64,000 bases of DNA from CAVPEV01 sp963703555. Its GTDB lineage: Bacteria > Actinomycetota > Actinomycetes > Actinomycetales > Cellulomonadaceae. This document shows positions 10,230 through 19,865 of this stretch, one piece after another. Position numbers and translations under genes: made by a program. Numbering within the stretch: the first letter of the stretch is position 1; each line of letters opens with the position of its first letter. The notes beneath the pieces were generated by a model, which was given only the letters and a program-made list of their open reading frames with translations, was not told where the DNA came from and made no database searches. Location of the stretch: NCBI GenBank assembly GCA_963703555.1, contig CAVPEV010000039.1, forward strand, positions 1-64,000, read 5' to 3'.

Positions 10230-12353
10230 TCAGGCGTCGATGTGCGAACGGTCCAGCTGGGCGGCCCCGGCGACGATGAAGTCGCGGCGCGGCCCGACGT
10301 CGGCGCCCATGAGCAGCTCGAACACCTCCTCCGCGCGCTGCGCGGCGGCCACGCTGACCCGCCGCAGCGTCCGGTGCCGCGGGTCCATGGTCGTCTCGGC
10401 GAGCTGGTCGGCGTCCATCTCGCCGAGGCCCTTGTACCGCTGGATCTCCTCCTTGTAGCGCCGCCCGGACCGCTGCAGGCGCTGGAGCGTGGACTGCAGC
10501 TCCCCCTCGGAGTACGTGTACACGTACTCGCCCTTGCGCCCCCCCTGGGCGAGCACCTCCACCCGGTGCAGCGGAGGCACCGCCGCGAACACCCGGCCGG
10601 CCTCGACCAGCGGGCGCATGTACCGGAAGAACAGGGTGAGCAGCAGGGTGCGGATGTGCGCGCCGTCCACGTCGGCGTCGGTCATCAGCACGATCTTGCC
10701 GTAGCGGGCTGCCGACAGGTCGAACGTACGGCCCGAGCCCGCCCCGATCACCTGGATGATCGCGGCGCACTCGGCGTTCTTCAGCATGTCCGTGACGGAC
10801 GCCTTCTGGACGTTGAGGATCTTGCCCCGGATCGGCAGCAGCGCCTGGAAGTCGGAGCTGCGGGCCAGCTTCGCCGTACCGAGCGCGGAGTCCCCCTCGA
10901 CGATGAACAGCTCGGACCGGTCCACGTCGTCGCTGCGGCAGTCGGCGAGCTTCGCCGGCAACGAGGAGCTCTCCAGGGCGTTCTTCCGGCGGGAGATCTC
11001 CTTCTGCTTGCGGGCCGACAGCCGGGCCCGCATCTCCCCGACGACCTTGTCCAGCAGCAGGGCCGACTGCGCCTTCTGGTCCCGCTTCGCGGAGGTCAGC
11101 ACCGCGCCGAGCTCGGCCTCCACCACCGAGGCCACGATGCCGCGGACGGGAGCGGTGCCGAGGACCTCCTTGGTCTGCCCCTCGAACTGCGGCTCGGCCA
11201 GCCGCACGGTGACCACCGCGGTCAGCCCGGCCAGGACGTCCTCCTTGTCCAGCCGCTCACCCTCCTTGGCGGAGATCTTCAACCGCCGGGCATTCGCCTC
11301 CACGGCCCGGCGCAGCGTGCGCAGCAGTGCCGTCTCGAAGCCCGCCAGGTGGGCGCCGCCCTTCGGGGTAGCGATGATGTTGACGAAGGTCCGCACCTCG
11401 GACTCGTAGCCGATGCCCCACCGCACGGCGATGTCCACCTCGCAGCGACGCTCCACCTCCTGGGGCACCAGGTGACCGCGATCGTCGAGCACGGGGACGG
11501 TCTCGGTGAACGTCCCCTCGCCCTGCAGCCGCCAGGTGTCCGTGACGGGCGCGTCGGGTGCCAGGTGGTCGACGAAGTCGACGATGCCGCCGGAGAAGCT
11601 GAACGTCTCCTCATGCGGTCCGTCCGCGCCGGGTGTCCCCGGCAGGCCGCGCTCGTCCCGCAGCACGACGGTCAGGCCAGGGACGAGGAAGGCCGTCTGC
11701 CGGATGCGGGTGACCAGCTCGTCGTAGGAGAACACCGTGCTGGCCGGGAAGACCTGACGGTCGGCCCAGTACCGCACCCGGGTCGCGGTGCGCCCCTTGG
11801 GCACGCGACCGACGACGGCCAGCTCGGACCCGGCGAGGAACGGCGTGAACGGCGCGTCGGGGCCGATCCCCGCGCTGTCGTCGAACACCCCGGGCTCGCC
11901 CCGGCGGAAGGTCATCCGATGGGTGCGGGCGCCCCGGTCCACCTCGACGTCCAGCCGGGCGGACAGCGCGTTGACCACCGAGGCGCCCACGCCGTGCAGT
12001 CCCCCGGAGGCTCCGTAGGACCCGCCGCCGAACTTCCCCCCGGCGTGCAGCTTGGTGAAGACGACCTCCACCCCGGTCAGCCCGGTACGCGGCTCCAGGT
12101 CCACCGGGATCCCTCGGCCGTTGTCCTGCACCTCGACGGAGCTGTCCGCGCGCAGCACGATCTGGATCCGGTCGCAGTAGCCGCTCAGCGCCTCGTCGAC
12201 GGCGTTGTCGATGATCTCCCACAGGCAGTGCATGAGACCGCGGCTGTCGGTGGAGCCGACGTACATGCCGGGCCGCTTGCGCACAGCCTCCAGGCCCTCC
12301 AGCACCGACAGGTGCCGGGCCAGGTAGCTGGACTCGGCAGATGCAGTGGTCAC
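10230..12353 (-). CDS. parE: DNA topoisomerase IV/gyrase subunit B
   Basis: A 707-residue ATPase subunit of a type IIA topoisomerase. The order is a GHKL ATPase (EIIDNAVDEAL, VQDNGRGIPV, GGLHGVGASVVNALS), transducer (QTKEVLGTAPVRG), TOPRIM (EGDSALGTAKLARSSDFQAL, IRGKILNVQKA, DADVDGAHI) and the C-terminal TOPRIM tail RYKGLGEMDADQL. Together with the A subunit it would relax or decatenate DNA. EGDSALG rather than the EGDSAGG usual in GyrB, and pairing with a GyrA-box-less A subunit, favour ParE. The GTG at 12353 follows a TATCTT box by seven bases (leaderless). Confidence 0.85.
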   Translation of the reverse strand: MTTASAESSYLARHLSVLEGLEAVRKRPGMYVGSTDSRGLMHCLWEIIDNAVDEALSGYCDRIQIVLRADSSVEVQDNGRGIPVDLEPRTGLTGVEVVFTKLHAGGKFGGGSYGASGGLHGVGASVVNALSARLDVEVDRGARTHRMTFRRGEPGVFDDSAGIGPDAPFTPFLAGSELAVVGRVPKGRTATRVRYWADRQVFPASTVFSYDELVTRIRQTAFLVPGLTVVLRDERGLPGTPGADGPHEETFSFSGGIVDFVDHLAPDAPVTDTWRLQGEGTFTETVPVLDDRGHLVPQEVERRCEVDIAVRWGIGYESEVRTFVNIIATPKGGAHLAGFETALLRTLRRAVEANARRLKISAKEGERLDKEDVLAGLTAVVTVRLAEPQFEGQTKEVLGTAPVRGIVASVVEAELGAVLTSAKRDQKAQSALLLDKVVGEMRARLSARKQKEISRRKNALESSSLPAKLADCRSDDVDRSELFIVEGDSALGTAKLARSSDFQALLPIRGKILNVQKASVTDMLKNAECAAIIQVIGAGSGRTFDLSAARYGKIVLMTDADVDGAHIRTLLLTLFFRYMRPLVEAGRVFAAVPPLHRVEVLAQGGRKGEYVYTYSEGELQSTLQRLQRSGRRYKEEIQRYKGLGEMDADQLAETTMDPRHRTLRRVSVAAAQRAEEVFELLMGADVGPRRDFIVAGAAQLDRSHIDA

Positions 12354-12360
12354 ACAGGCA

Positions 12361-12366
12361 AAGATA
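12361..12366 (-). promoter_or_regulatory. Candidate -10 box, leaderless parE
   Basis: TATCTT on the minus strand lies seven bases before the GTG at 12353. Confidence 0.5.
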
Positions 12367-12461
12367 ACCGGCCGGCCCCGTACCGCCGCGACACCATGCC
12401 GCGCCGCACGCCACCGACCCGGCGCGCTACGCGGGTAGCGAACCGTCGCGGGCCTGTGACA

Positions 12462-12503
12462 TCCCTGTCACCTTCGGGTGGTTGTATGTCAACGTGACAG
12501 GGA
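12462..12503 (+). promoter_or_regulatory. Inverted repeat spanning the DUF7455 start codon
   Basis: TCCCTGTCAC (12462-12471) is repeated exactly inverted as GTGACAGGGA (12494-12503), with 22 bases between. The second arm begins with the proposed GTG start codon. The first arm is also part of a smaller dyad, GTGAC-N6-GTCAC (12456-12471). It could be an operator or an RNA hairpin that hides the start. Confidence 0.35.
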
Positions 12504-12709
12504 CATCGACGGAACCGCTGACCGCTGCCGACCGCTGCGACCGCTGTGGCGCCCAGGCGTATGTGCGAGTGACCCTGCCGGGCGGCCAGCTGCTCTTCTG
12601 TGCGCACCACGCGCGGGAGCACCTGCCCAAGCTGGCCGGGGTCGCCACGTCCGTGCAGGACGAGACCGATCGGCTGCTGCAGGGGCACGGCGCCGGGGCG
12701 GCGCACTGA
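12494..12709 (+). CDS. DUF7455 family small zinc-ribbon-like protein
   Basis: A 71-residue actinobacterial protein of unknown function. The conserved core is LTAADRCDRCGAQAYVRVTL followed by LPGGQLLFCAHHAREHL. The CDRC and CAHH pairs could make one zinc site. Relatives begin close to MTGT..., so I prefer the GTG at 12494 over a TTG at 12482. It sits between the parE and aldo/keto reductase genes, near the primary sigma factor, a neighbourhood I believe is conserved in this lineage. An inverted repeat covers the start codon. Confidence 0.8.
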   Translation: MTGTSTEPLTAADRCDRCGAQAYVRVTLPGGQLLFCAHHAREHLPKLAGVATSVQDETDRLLQGHGAGAAH

Positions 12710-12736
12710 CCACCACAGCCGGACCACCACCGACCA

Positions 12737-12774
12737 CGCACGGCCCGCCCGGACCACTCCGGGCGGGCTGTGCG
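12737..12774. terminator. Strong bidirectional terminator
   Basis: A 17-bp stem (CGCACGGCCCGCCCGGA against TCCGGGCGGGCTGTGCG, one mismatch) closes on a four-base loop, CCAC. It lies between the convergent DUF7455 and aldo/keto reductase genes. Confidence 0.8.
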
Positions 12775-12803
12775 TGTCCTGGGTGGTCTGTCATACCGTG
12801 GTC

Positions 12804-13781
12804 TCACCAGCGGTCGTGCACCACCGGTCGCACCAGTTCGTCGTAGACCGCTCGGACGGCCGCCTGCTGCTCCGCGGTGAGCGCCGGTACAGCGGCTGCA
12901 GCAGCGTTCTGCCGCGCCTGCTCCGGAGTCCGCGCGCCGGGGATGACGGTGGCCACCCCGGGCTGGTCGATCACCCAGCGGAGGGCGAACGCCGCCATCG
13001 GCACCCCGGCAGGCACCACCGGCGCGAGCGCTCGCACTGCGCGCAGACCGAGCTCGAAGGGCACGCCGGCGAACGTCTCCCCCACGTCGAACGCCTCGCC
13101 GTGCCGGTTGAAGGAGCGGTGGTCGTCCGGGGCGAACGTGGTGCGCTCGTCATAGCGTCCGGACAGCAGACCCGATGCCAGCGGCACGCGGGCGATGACG
13201 CCCACCCCCCGCGCGCGGGCCACCGGCAGCACCTCCTCGACCGGCTTGAGCCGGAACGCGTTGAGGATGATCTGCACGCTGACCACGTGCGGCCGGGCGA
13301 GCGCGGTGAGCGCCTGGGCGCAGGTCTCCACGCTCACGCCGTAGGCGGCCATCCGACCCTCGTCCACCATGGCGTCCAGGGCGTCGAAGACCGCGTCGGA
13401 GGAGTAGACGGCGGTCGGCGGACAGTGCAGCTGGACGAGGTCGAGGGTCTCCACGCCGAGGTTGCGCCGGGACCGGTCGTTCCACGCCCGCATCGCGTCC
13501 CCGGTGTAGGCCTCGGGCACCTGGGCCACCCGCCGGCCCATCTTCGTCGCGACGGTGAGCGGGGCGTCGGGGTGGGCCGCCCGCCATCGGCCGATGAGCT
13601 GCTCGCTGCGTCCGTCGCCGTAGACGTCGGCGGTGTCGAAGAACGTCACCCCTGCCTCGGCAGCCGCGTCCAGCACCGCCAGGGCGTCCCGCTCGTCGAC
13701 CGTTCCCCAGTCCGACCCGAGCTGCCACGTCCCCAGCCCCACCACTGACACGTCCCGGCCCGCGAGCCCTCGCTGTTCCAT
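12804..13781 (-). CDS. Aldo/keto reductase
   Basis: A 325-residue NAD(P)H-dependent aldo/keto reductase of the YghZ/Tas-like group. The TIM barrel shows FFDTADVYGDGRSEQLIG, with the catalytic Asp and Tyr near residues 51-56, and the conserved Lys in TKMGRR. The usual His is in LVQLHCPP, and the cofactor loop ends in TVIPGARTPEQARQN. The substrate cannot be told from sequence. The start at 13781 (MEQRGLAGRDVSVVGLG) is supported by a TAGGCT box seven bases upstream. Confidence 0.88.
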   Translation of the reverse strand: MEQRGLAGRDVSVVGLGTWQLGSDWGTVDERDALAVLDAAAEAGVTFFDTADVYGDGRSEQLIGRWRAAHPDAPLTVATKMGRRVAQVPEAYTGDAMRAWNDRSRRNLGVETLDLVQLHCPPTAVYSSDAVFDALDAMVDEGRMAAYGVSVETCAQALTALARPHVVSVQIILNAFRLKPVEEVLPVARARGVGVIARVPLASGLLSGRYDERTTFAPDDHRSFNRHGEAFDVGETFAGVPFELGLRAVRALAPVVPAGVPMAAFALRWVIDQPGVATVIPGARTPEQARQNAAAAAVPALTAEQQAAVRAVYDELVRPVVHDRW

Positions 13782-13788
13782 GGGGCCG

Positions 13789-13794
13789 AGCCTA
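13789..13794 (-). promoter_or_regulatory. Candidate -10 box, leaderless aldo/keto reductase
   Basis: TAGGCT on the minus strand lies seven bases before the ATG at 13781. Confidence 0.5.
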
Positions 13795-13881
13795 GGGCTG
13801 CGGCCCGATCGCGCGGCGTGGTTCCCGGGCCGGGCAGCCCGTTCCTGCGCTCTGGCAGCCGGCCGCCGCGCCCGGCGCTGG

Positions 13882-15588
<1,707 letters not shown>

Positions 15589-15640
15589 GAACGACCTTTC
15601 GGCAGGGAGTGACCCGGTCCAGAACGGCGGGCACACGGAT

Positions 15641-15646
15641 ATTGTA
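15641..15646 (-). promoter_or_regulatory. Candidate -10 box for sigA
   Basis: TACAAT on the minus strand is a near-consensus -10 box in an otherwise GC-rich stretch, 52 bases before the sigA GTG. Unlike the leaderless genes, sigA would have a leader of about 45 bases with a GAAAGG ribosome binding site. No -35 is clear at 17 bases. Confidence 0.6.
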
Positions 15647-15798
15647 CGGGGCGCGACCACGTGACGATGGAACGCACCGCCCCCGTCGCGGCATTCCCCG
15701 GCGGGCGGCCCGTTGCTCGACGGCCCGATGCGGGCCGGGCGGCGCGCCCGCCACTCACACAGCGGTGCGCCCGTCGCATGCGGCCACCCGTCGCCACG

Positions 15799-16197
15799 TC
15801 AGGGCAACGGCGGCTTCACCGCCAGGACGGGGCACGGCGCGTCCAGCAGGATCCGCTGCGCGTTCGACCCGAGGATGAGCTTGCCCACCGGGCTGCGCCG
15901 GCGCAGGCCGATGACGAGCACCGAGGCCGCCAGCTCCGTAGCGACACCGACCAGGTCGTCCGCCACGTCCCTCTCCCGCTCGATCGTGCGCACCTCGTGC
16001 TCGACGCCGTAGCCTCTCAGCGCGTGCCGCGCCTCGCCGAGGTCGCGCTCCAGCGCAGCGCGATCCTCAGCGGTGACGTCGGCGCGCAGGCTCGCGACGA
16101 GCACGACGGGCTCGCCCCGACGCAGTCCCTCCTCCGCCGCCGCAGCGAGCGCCATCCGACCCTCCGGCGTGTCCAGGTAGCCCACCACGACGCTCAT
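15799..16197 (-). CDS. Universal stress protein family (UspA)
   Basis: A 132-residue single-domain universal stress protein. It opens with the beta strand MSVVVGYLDTPEGRMAL. It ends with the ATP-binding loop pattern VIGLRRRSPVGKLILGSN, followed by AQRILLDAPCPVLAVK, matching the G-2x-G-9x-G(S/T) signature of nucleotide-binding Usp proteins. Such proteins bind ATP and are induced by stress or energy limitation. AGGAGG lies five bases before the ATG. It is monocistronic on the minus strand, upstream of sigA. Confidence 0.85.
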   Translation of the reverse strand: MSVVVGYLDTPEGRMALAAAAEEGLRRGEPVVLVASLRADVTAEDRAALERDLGEARHALRGYGVEHEVRTIERERDVADDLVGVATELAASVLVIGLRRRSPVGKLILGSNAQRILLDAPCPVLAVKPPLP

Positions 16198-16291
16198 GCG
16201 TCCTCCTCGTCTCCGCCCGGCCGTCCGTGCGGGAACCTACCCCAGCACGTCCGACCCCTCGACCGGACGAGGACGATCACCCCGGTACAGG

Positions 16292-17410
16292 TCACCCCGC
16301 CTGGCGAGCCCAACCGGGCGGCGTGGCCACGCTCAGCGCCTCGCCGAGGAGGCCAGCCAGGCGGTAGCCCGGGTCGTCGCCCAAGGCCCGTTCGACGAGC
16401 AGCTGTGCCCGCGCCCCGTCCCCCTGCCACCAGGCGAGCAGGGCCAGCAGGGTGCACGCCGGCGCCTGGGCGTGCCGTCGGCCGTGTGCCACCACGGCCT
16501 CCAGCGCGGCCACGCGCAAGGCGGTGGGGCCGGCCGGCGGCACCCGGCCCGCACGCGCATCGACGACCGTCGCCAGCGCGTCGGCGACCTCCTGGGTCGG
16601 CGGTCTCGCCGCCATCGACCGTTCGGCCAGGTCCCCGGTGCCGGGGATGAGCGTGAGGAGCACGGCGTCGCGCAGCACGCGGTCGTCCAGGCCTGCCTCG
16701 ATACGTCCCAGGCGAGCCGGCACCGGGCCGACCTCGCCGCCCGCCCGAGCTGCCACCTCGGCTCGCCAGGCTGCCAGCGTCCGGGCCCGCCACCGGTCGA
16801 CGTCCTGGTCCGTACCGGCCGCTTCGCGCCGCCGGCGCCACCGACCCGCCACCCGGGTCACCGCCCGGCGTGCCTGCGCCGGGGCCGTGGCGATGCGCGC
16901 GACATCCTCCCGGCAGTCGGCCACGGCCGAGCCGGCCAGCACCATCTGGGCGCCCACCGCAGTGGACTCCAGGTCACGCAGGGGACGCCCACCGGGTGGG
17001 CAGCATGCCGGGTCGTCGCAGTCCAGCGCCAGGTAGCCGGTCGCGGCGACCACCCAGACGACGACCTGGCCGAGGGTGGCCTGCGCCGCGTCCCGGAAGT
17101 GCCGGGCGGCCCGGTGGGCCCTGCTGTCCGACGGGTCCCCCGTCCGTGGGTCGGTGTCCGTGTACAGCACGAGCACCGCGTGCTCGGCCAGGTCGCCGTC
17201 GAGGTGCGCCACCACGCTACGAGCCAGCTGGGGCCCGGTCACCGGGTCGGCAAGGTCCGCCAGGTCCACCCGCGCAACCAGGCCCACCCGGCCCCGCGGG
17301 GGCCGCAGGCTGACCGCGACCGCGCTGTCCCGAGGCCGGAAGCCCAGCTGGTGGGGAAGGTAGGCGAGCAGCTCGCGGGGCTCACTGACCCGGATGGTCC
17401 TGATGTCCAT
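16292..17410 (-). CDS. DUF4192 family protein
   Basis: A 372-residue actinobacterial DUF4192 protein of unknown function. The N-terminus (MDIRTIRVSEPRELLAYLPH, then QLGFRPRDSAVAVSL) is the family hallmark. A central DCDDPACCPPGGRPL segment contains a Cys cluster conserved in the family and possibly metal-binding. The second half is helical, with repeated TPR-like stretches ending ALGDDPGYRLAGLLGEAL. I chose the ATG at 17410 from this hallmark; no clear ribosome binding site precedes it. It is divergent from the lipoprotein gene. Confidence 0.85.
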   Translation of the reverse strand: MDIRTIRVSEPRELLAYLPHQLGFRPRDSAVAVSLRPPRGRVGLVARVDLADLADPVTGPQLARSVVAHLDGDLAEHAVLVLYTDTDPRTGDPSDSRAHRAARHFRDAAQATLGQVVVWVVAATGYLALDCDDPACCPPGGRPLRDLESTAVGAQMVLAGSAVADCREDVARIATAPAQARRAVTRVAGRWRRRREAAGTDQDVDRWRARTLAAWRAEVAARAGGEVGPVPARLGRIEAGLDDRVLRDAVLLTLIPGTGDLAERSMAARPPTQEVADALATVVDARAGRVPPAGPTALRVAALEAVVAHGRRHAQAPACTLLALLAWWQGDGARAQLLVERALGDDPGYRLAGLLGEALSVATPPGWARQAG

Positions 17411-17548
17411 GGATGTCAGGCCACACCGTGCACAGCACGGCCAGGGCAGAGCATGACGCGTGCTGTGGACGACCGACGTCGGGTCCGGGCTGGGGGTGCA
17501 CGGGACCGGGGGCGAAGACGCGTCGGCCGCCAGGCGGTCCGCAGCCGT

Positions 17549-17554
17549 TACCGT
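17549..17554 (+). promoter_or_regulatory. Candidate -10 box, leaderless lipoprotein gene
   Basis: TACCGT lies six bases before the GTG at 17561. The same hexamer precedes two other leaderless genes, near 28.5 kb. Confidence 0.5.
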
Positions 17555-17560
17555 GACCTG

Positions 17561-18106
17561 GTGCACCCCGAAAGCCCCCGGCGACGGCTCCTGCTCGGGA
17601 CCGTCGTGCTGCTCGTCGGCGTGGCAGGCTGCGCCGGCCCGGGGACGGCCGGGGCGGACAGCACCCCTGCCGCCGGCTCCCCTCAGCCCTCGGCGACCGC
17701 CCTCCTGGACGCCACGCCCGGCCCGACGGAGACCCTGCTCCCCCCGCAGCCGGACGAGCACTCCGAGGCGGGTGGTCTGGTGGCGGGCTTCCCCACGGAC
17801 CTGCTCCCCGTACCGCCGGGCGCGCAGGTCCTCCTCTCGGCCGCCGAGCCGGGACCCGACGGTGTGCTCCAGGTCGGTCTCAACCTGCGCAGCACCCAGG
17901 ACACCGCTGGTCTGGTGGAGGCGGTTCGGGGGCCCCTGCTCTCCGCCGGCTTCACCGAGGCGCCCGTGGCGACCCCCGAGCCCGCACTGGCTGCGCAGAC
18001 CACCTTCAGCCGGACGGAAGGGTCGGAGCTGCTCGTTCTCGGCGTCCTCGACCAAGGCGGCCAACGGACCCTGACGATCGGCGGCACCGTACGCTCGACG
18101 CCATGA
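17561..18106 (+). CDS. Putative lipoprotein
   Basis: A 181-residue secreted lipoprotein of unknown function. It has a basic N-terminus (SPRRR), a hydrophobic core and the lipobox VAGC near residue 25, followed by a Pro-, Ser- and Ala-rich linker to about residue 75. The globular C-terminal part (LVAGFPTDLLPVPPGAQVLL onward) resembles small periplasmic domains that I cannot name. A TACCGT box six bases before the GTG suggests a leaderless transcript. Its stop overlaps the prenyl synthase start (ATGA), so they form an operon. Confidence 0.7.
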   Translation: MHPESPRRRLLLGTVVLLVGVAGCAGPGTAGADSTPAAGSPQPSATALLDATPGPTETLLPPQPDEHSEAGGLVAGFPTDLLPVPPGAQVLLSAAEPGPDGVLQVGLNLRSTQDTAGLVEAVRGPLLSAGFTEAPVATPEPALAAQTTFSRTEGSELLVLGVLDQGGQRTLTIGGTVRSTP

Positions 18107-19227
18107 CTGCCGCACAGCAGCGCCCGGCCGACCTGGTCGACGTCGAGGGCGTGCGAGCCGGCGTCGAGGCGCAGCTGTCCCGGCACCTGCGCGGGCTGTC
18201 CGGGCTGCTGGCGTCCGTGGGACCCGACACGGCTGAGCTGGGCGAGGCGCTGGCAGCAGGACTGTCCGGCGGCAAGCGACTGCGAGCCGCCTTCTGCTAC
18301 TGGTCCTGGCGGGCCCACGGCGGCCAGCCGGGGGGTCCGGACGCCGAGCACGTGCTGCGGGTCGGCGCCGCGCTCGAGCTGTTCCAGGCGGCCGCACTGT
18401 TCCACGACGACGTCATGGACGGCTCCGACACCCGCCGCGGCCGGCCCGCCGCCCACCACTCGTTCGCCGCGAGGCATCGCACGGCCGGCCGGCGCGCAGA
18501 CGCGGACCGGTTCGGGGAGAACGCGGCGATTCTCCTCGGGGACCTGGCCCTGGTGGCGAGCGATCACGAGTTCTCGGCCGCGGTCGCGCCGATGCCGCCG
18601 GCGGTCGCCGCCGGTGCCCGAGCAGTCTTCGACCGCATGCGCGCGGAGGTGAGCGCCGGCCAGTACCTCGACATCCTCGGTGAGGTACTGCCCTGGGGTG
18701 ACGACCCCGCCGCCGACGAGGCCCGGGCCCGCCAGGTGATCCGGGCGAAGTCGGCCCGGTACTCGGTGGAGCACCCGGTCACCCTCGGCGCCGTGCTGGC
18801 CGGAGCGGACGGCGAACAGCTGGCCGACTGCCACGGCTTCGGACTGCCGCTGGGTGAGGCGTTCCAGCTACGTGACGACCTGCTCGGGGTGTTCGGCGAC
18901 CCCGCCGTGACCGGCAAGCCCGCCGGTGACGACCTGCGGGAGGGCAAGCGCACGGTGCTCGTCGCGCGCGCCCTGGCCCGAGCCGGAGCGACCAGCCCGA
19001 CGGCGGACCTGATCCGGTCCCAGGTGGGACACCGCGACCTCGATCCGGCCTCCGTGCAGCGGGTGGCCGAGGCGATCGCCGCGACAGGAGCCCCCGCGGA
19101 GATCGAGAACCTCATCGGCCGCCTGGTCGACGAGGCGTTCGCGCGGCTCGACGCCGCGGAGCTGACCGAACCCGGCCGCGCCATGCTGCGAGACCTCGGT
19201 GCGGCAGCCGTGGGCCGCCCGGCCTGA
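18103..19227 (+). CDS. Polyprenyl diphosphate synthase (IdsA-like)
   Basis: A 374-residue trans-isoprenyl diphosphate synthase. It condenses isopentenyl diphosphate with allylic diphosphates, making C15-C20 or longer chains for menaquinone, carotenoids or polyprenyl carriers. The first Asp-rich motif is FHDDVMDGSDTRRGRP (DDxxD) and the second is FQLRDDLLGVFGD; GGKRLRAAFCYW is the IPP-binding region. The residues before the first Asp motif include Phe and Leu, but chain length cannot be fixed by eye. The gene overlaps the lipoprotein stop by four bases. Its place next to the Rv2175c-like and kinase genes matches the idsA2-Rv2175c-pknL order in Mycobacterium. Confidence 0.88.
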   Translation: MTAAQQRPADLVDVEGVRAGVEAQLSRHLRGLSGLLASVGPDTAELGEALAAGLSGGKRLRAAFCYWSWRAHGGQPGGPDAEHVLRVGAALELFQAAALFHDDVMDGSDTRRGRPAAHHSFAARHRTAGRRADADRFGENAAILLGDLALVASDHEFSAAVAPMPPAVAAGARAVFDRMRAEVSAGQYLDILGEVLPWGDDPAADEARARQVIRAKSARYSVEHPVTLGAVLAGADGEQLADCHGFGLPLGEAFQLRDDLLGVFGDPAVTGKPAGDDLREGKRTVLVARALARAGATSPTADLIRSQVGHRDLDPASVQRVAEAIAATGAPAEIENLIGRLVDEAFARLDAAELTEPGRAMLRDLGAAAVGRPA

Positions 19228-19311
19228 CACGCCGAGCGGTCAGCGCGGGGCGCGGACGGCCGGCGCCGGCTGTGCCGGCGGGGCCGCGATCCGGGGCCCG
19301 CGGAGAGGCCC

Positions 19312-19728
19312 TCAGAGCAGTGCCTGCGCCCTCCGGCGGATCTCGGCGCGCTGGCCGGCGCGCAGCGCATCGATCGGCGCACCGCCCAGCGAGTCGTCCG
19401 GGGTGAACAGCCACCGGATCGCCCCCTCGGCGTCGAACCCCACGTCGGTGAGCACCGTGAGGGTGCCCGCCAGGTGGGTGAGCACGCCCCACCCGGGACC
19501 GGGCTCGGGAACGTTCGGCGCCGCGGGGGTCGCGACCGGCGAGGCGATGTCGACGAGGAACGCGGCCGGGATGCTCAGCACCGGGGGCTCCCCGCGGCGC
19601 ACGCCGGCCAGGCTGCCCTCCGATACCAGCGTGCGGACCCTCCCGACCGGCACACCGAGACGTTCTGCCACGTCAGGAACGGTGAGCCAGGTTTCGACCA
19701 ATTCGTCCAGAGTTGCGTGATCTGCCAC
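19312..19728 (-). CDS. Rv2175c family DNA-binding protein
   Basis: A 138-residue protein with an N-terminal helix-turn-helix (WLTVPDVAERLGVPVGRVRT) and a C-terminal Rv2175c-type domain ending FTPDDSLGGAPIDALRAGQ. In M. tuberculosis Rv2175c binds DNA and is a substrate of the neighbouring kinase PknL. Here a PASTA kinase lies 1.2 kb away, so the pair is preserved with a LysM transglycosylase between. The GTG at 19728 follows TACGCT by six bases, and a perfect dyad (19752-19771) covers the -35 position, consistent with autoregulation. Confidence 0.85.
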   Translation of the reverse strand: MADHATLDELVETWLTVPDVAERLGVPVGRVRTLVSEGSLAGVRRGEPPVLSIPAAFLVDIASPVATPAAPNVPEPGPGWGVLTHLAGTLTVLTDVGFDAEGAIRWLFTPDDSLGGAPIDALRAGQRAEIRRRAQALL

Positions 19729-19734
19729 CCGCAA

Positions 19735-19740
19735 AGCGTA
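19735..19740 (-). promoter_or_regulatory. Candidate -10 box, leaderless Rv2175c-like gene
   Basis: TACGCT on the minus strand lies six bases before the GTG at 19728. Confidence 0.5.
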
Positions 19741-19751
19741 CGCACCGCGCG

Positions 19752-19771
19752 GAATCACCCTGGTGTGATTC
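19752..19771. promoter_or_regulatory. Operator-like perfect dyad GAATCAC-N6-GTGATTC
   Basis: A 20-bp perfect inverted repeat (7-bp arms, 6-bp spacer CCTGGT) lies 24-43 bases upstream of the Rv2175c-like start, where the -35 element would sit. It is in the divergent region shared with the LysM transglycosylase gene. A shorter dyad, GTGACTTCAC, follows at 19778-19787. The likely binder is the helix-turn-helix product next door, but that is inference. Confidence 0.55.
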
Positions 19772-19810
19772 GCCGACGTGACTTCACACGCAGTCCGGAA
19801 GCCCACTACC

Positions 19811-19837
19811 GTCACTTGTGTCACATCCGTCACAGCA
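19811..19837 (+). promoter_or_regulatory. Three tandem 9-mers resembling an MtrA box
   Basis: GTCACTTGT, GTCACATCC and GTCACAGCA follow one another without a gap. In mycobacteria the response regulator MtrA binds direct repeats of a GTCACAGCG-like 9-mer, including at cell-wall hydrolase promoters. The block starts inside a TACCGT box (19807-19812) and ends 28 bases before the transglycosylase ATG, so a bound regulator would sit across the likely transcription start. Confidence 0.55.
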
Positions 19838-19865
19838 GTTTCGCCAAGCTCACCGAGGTGCTCCC

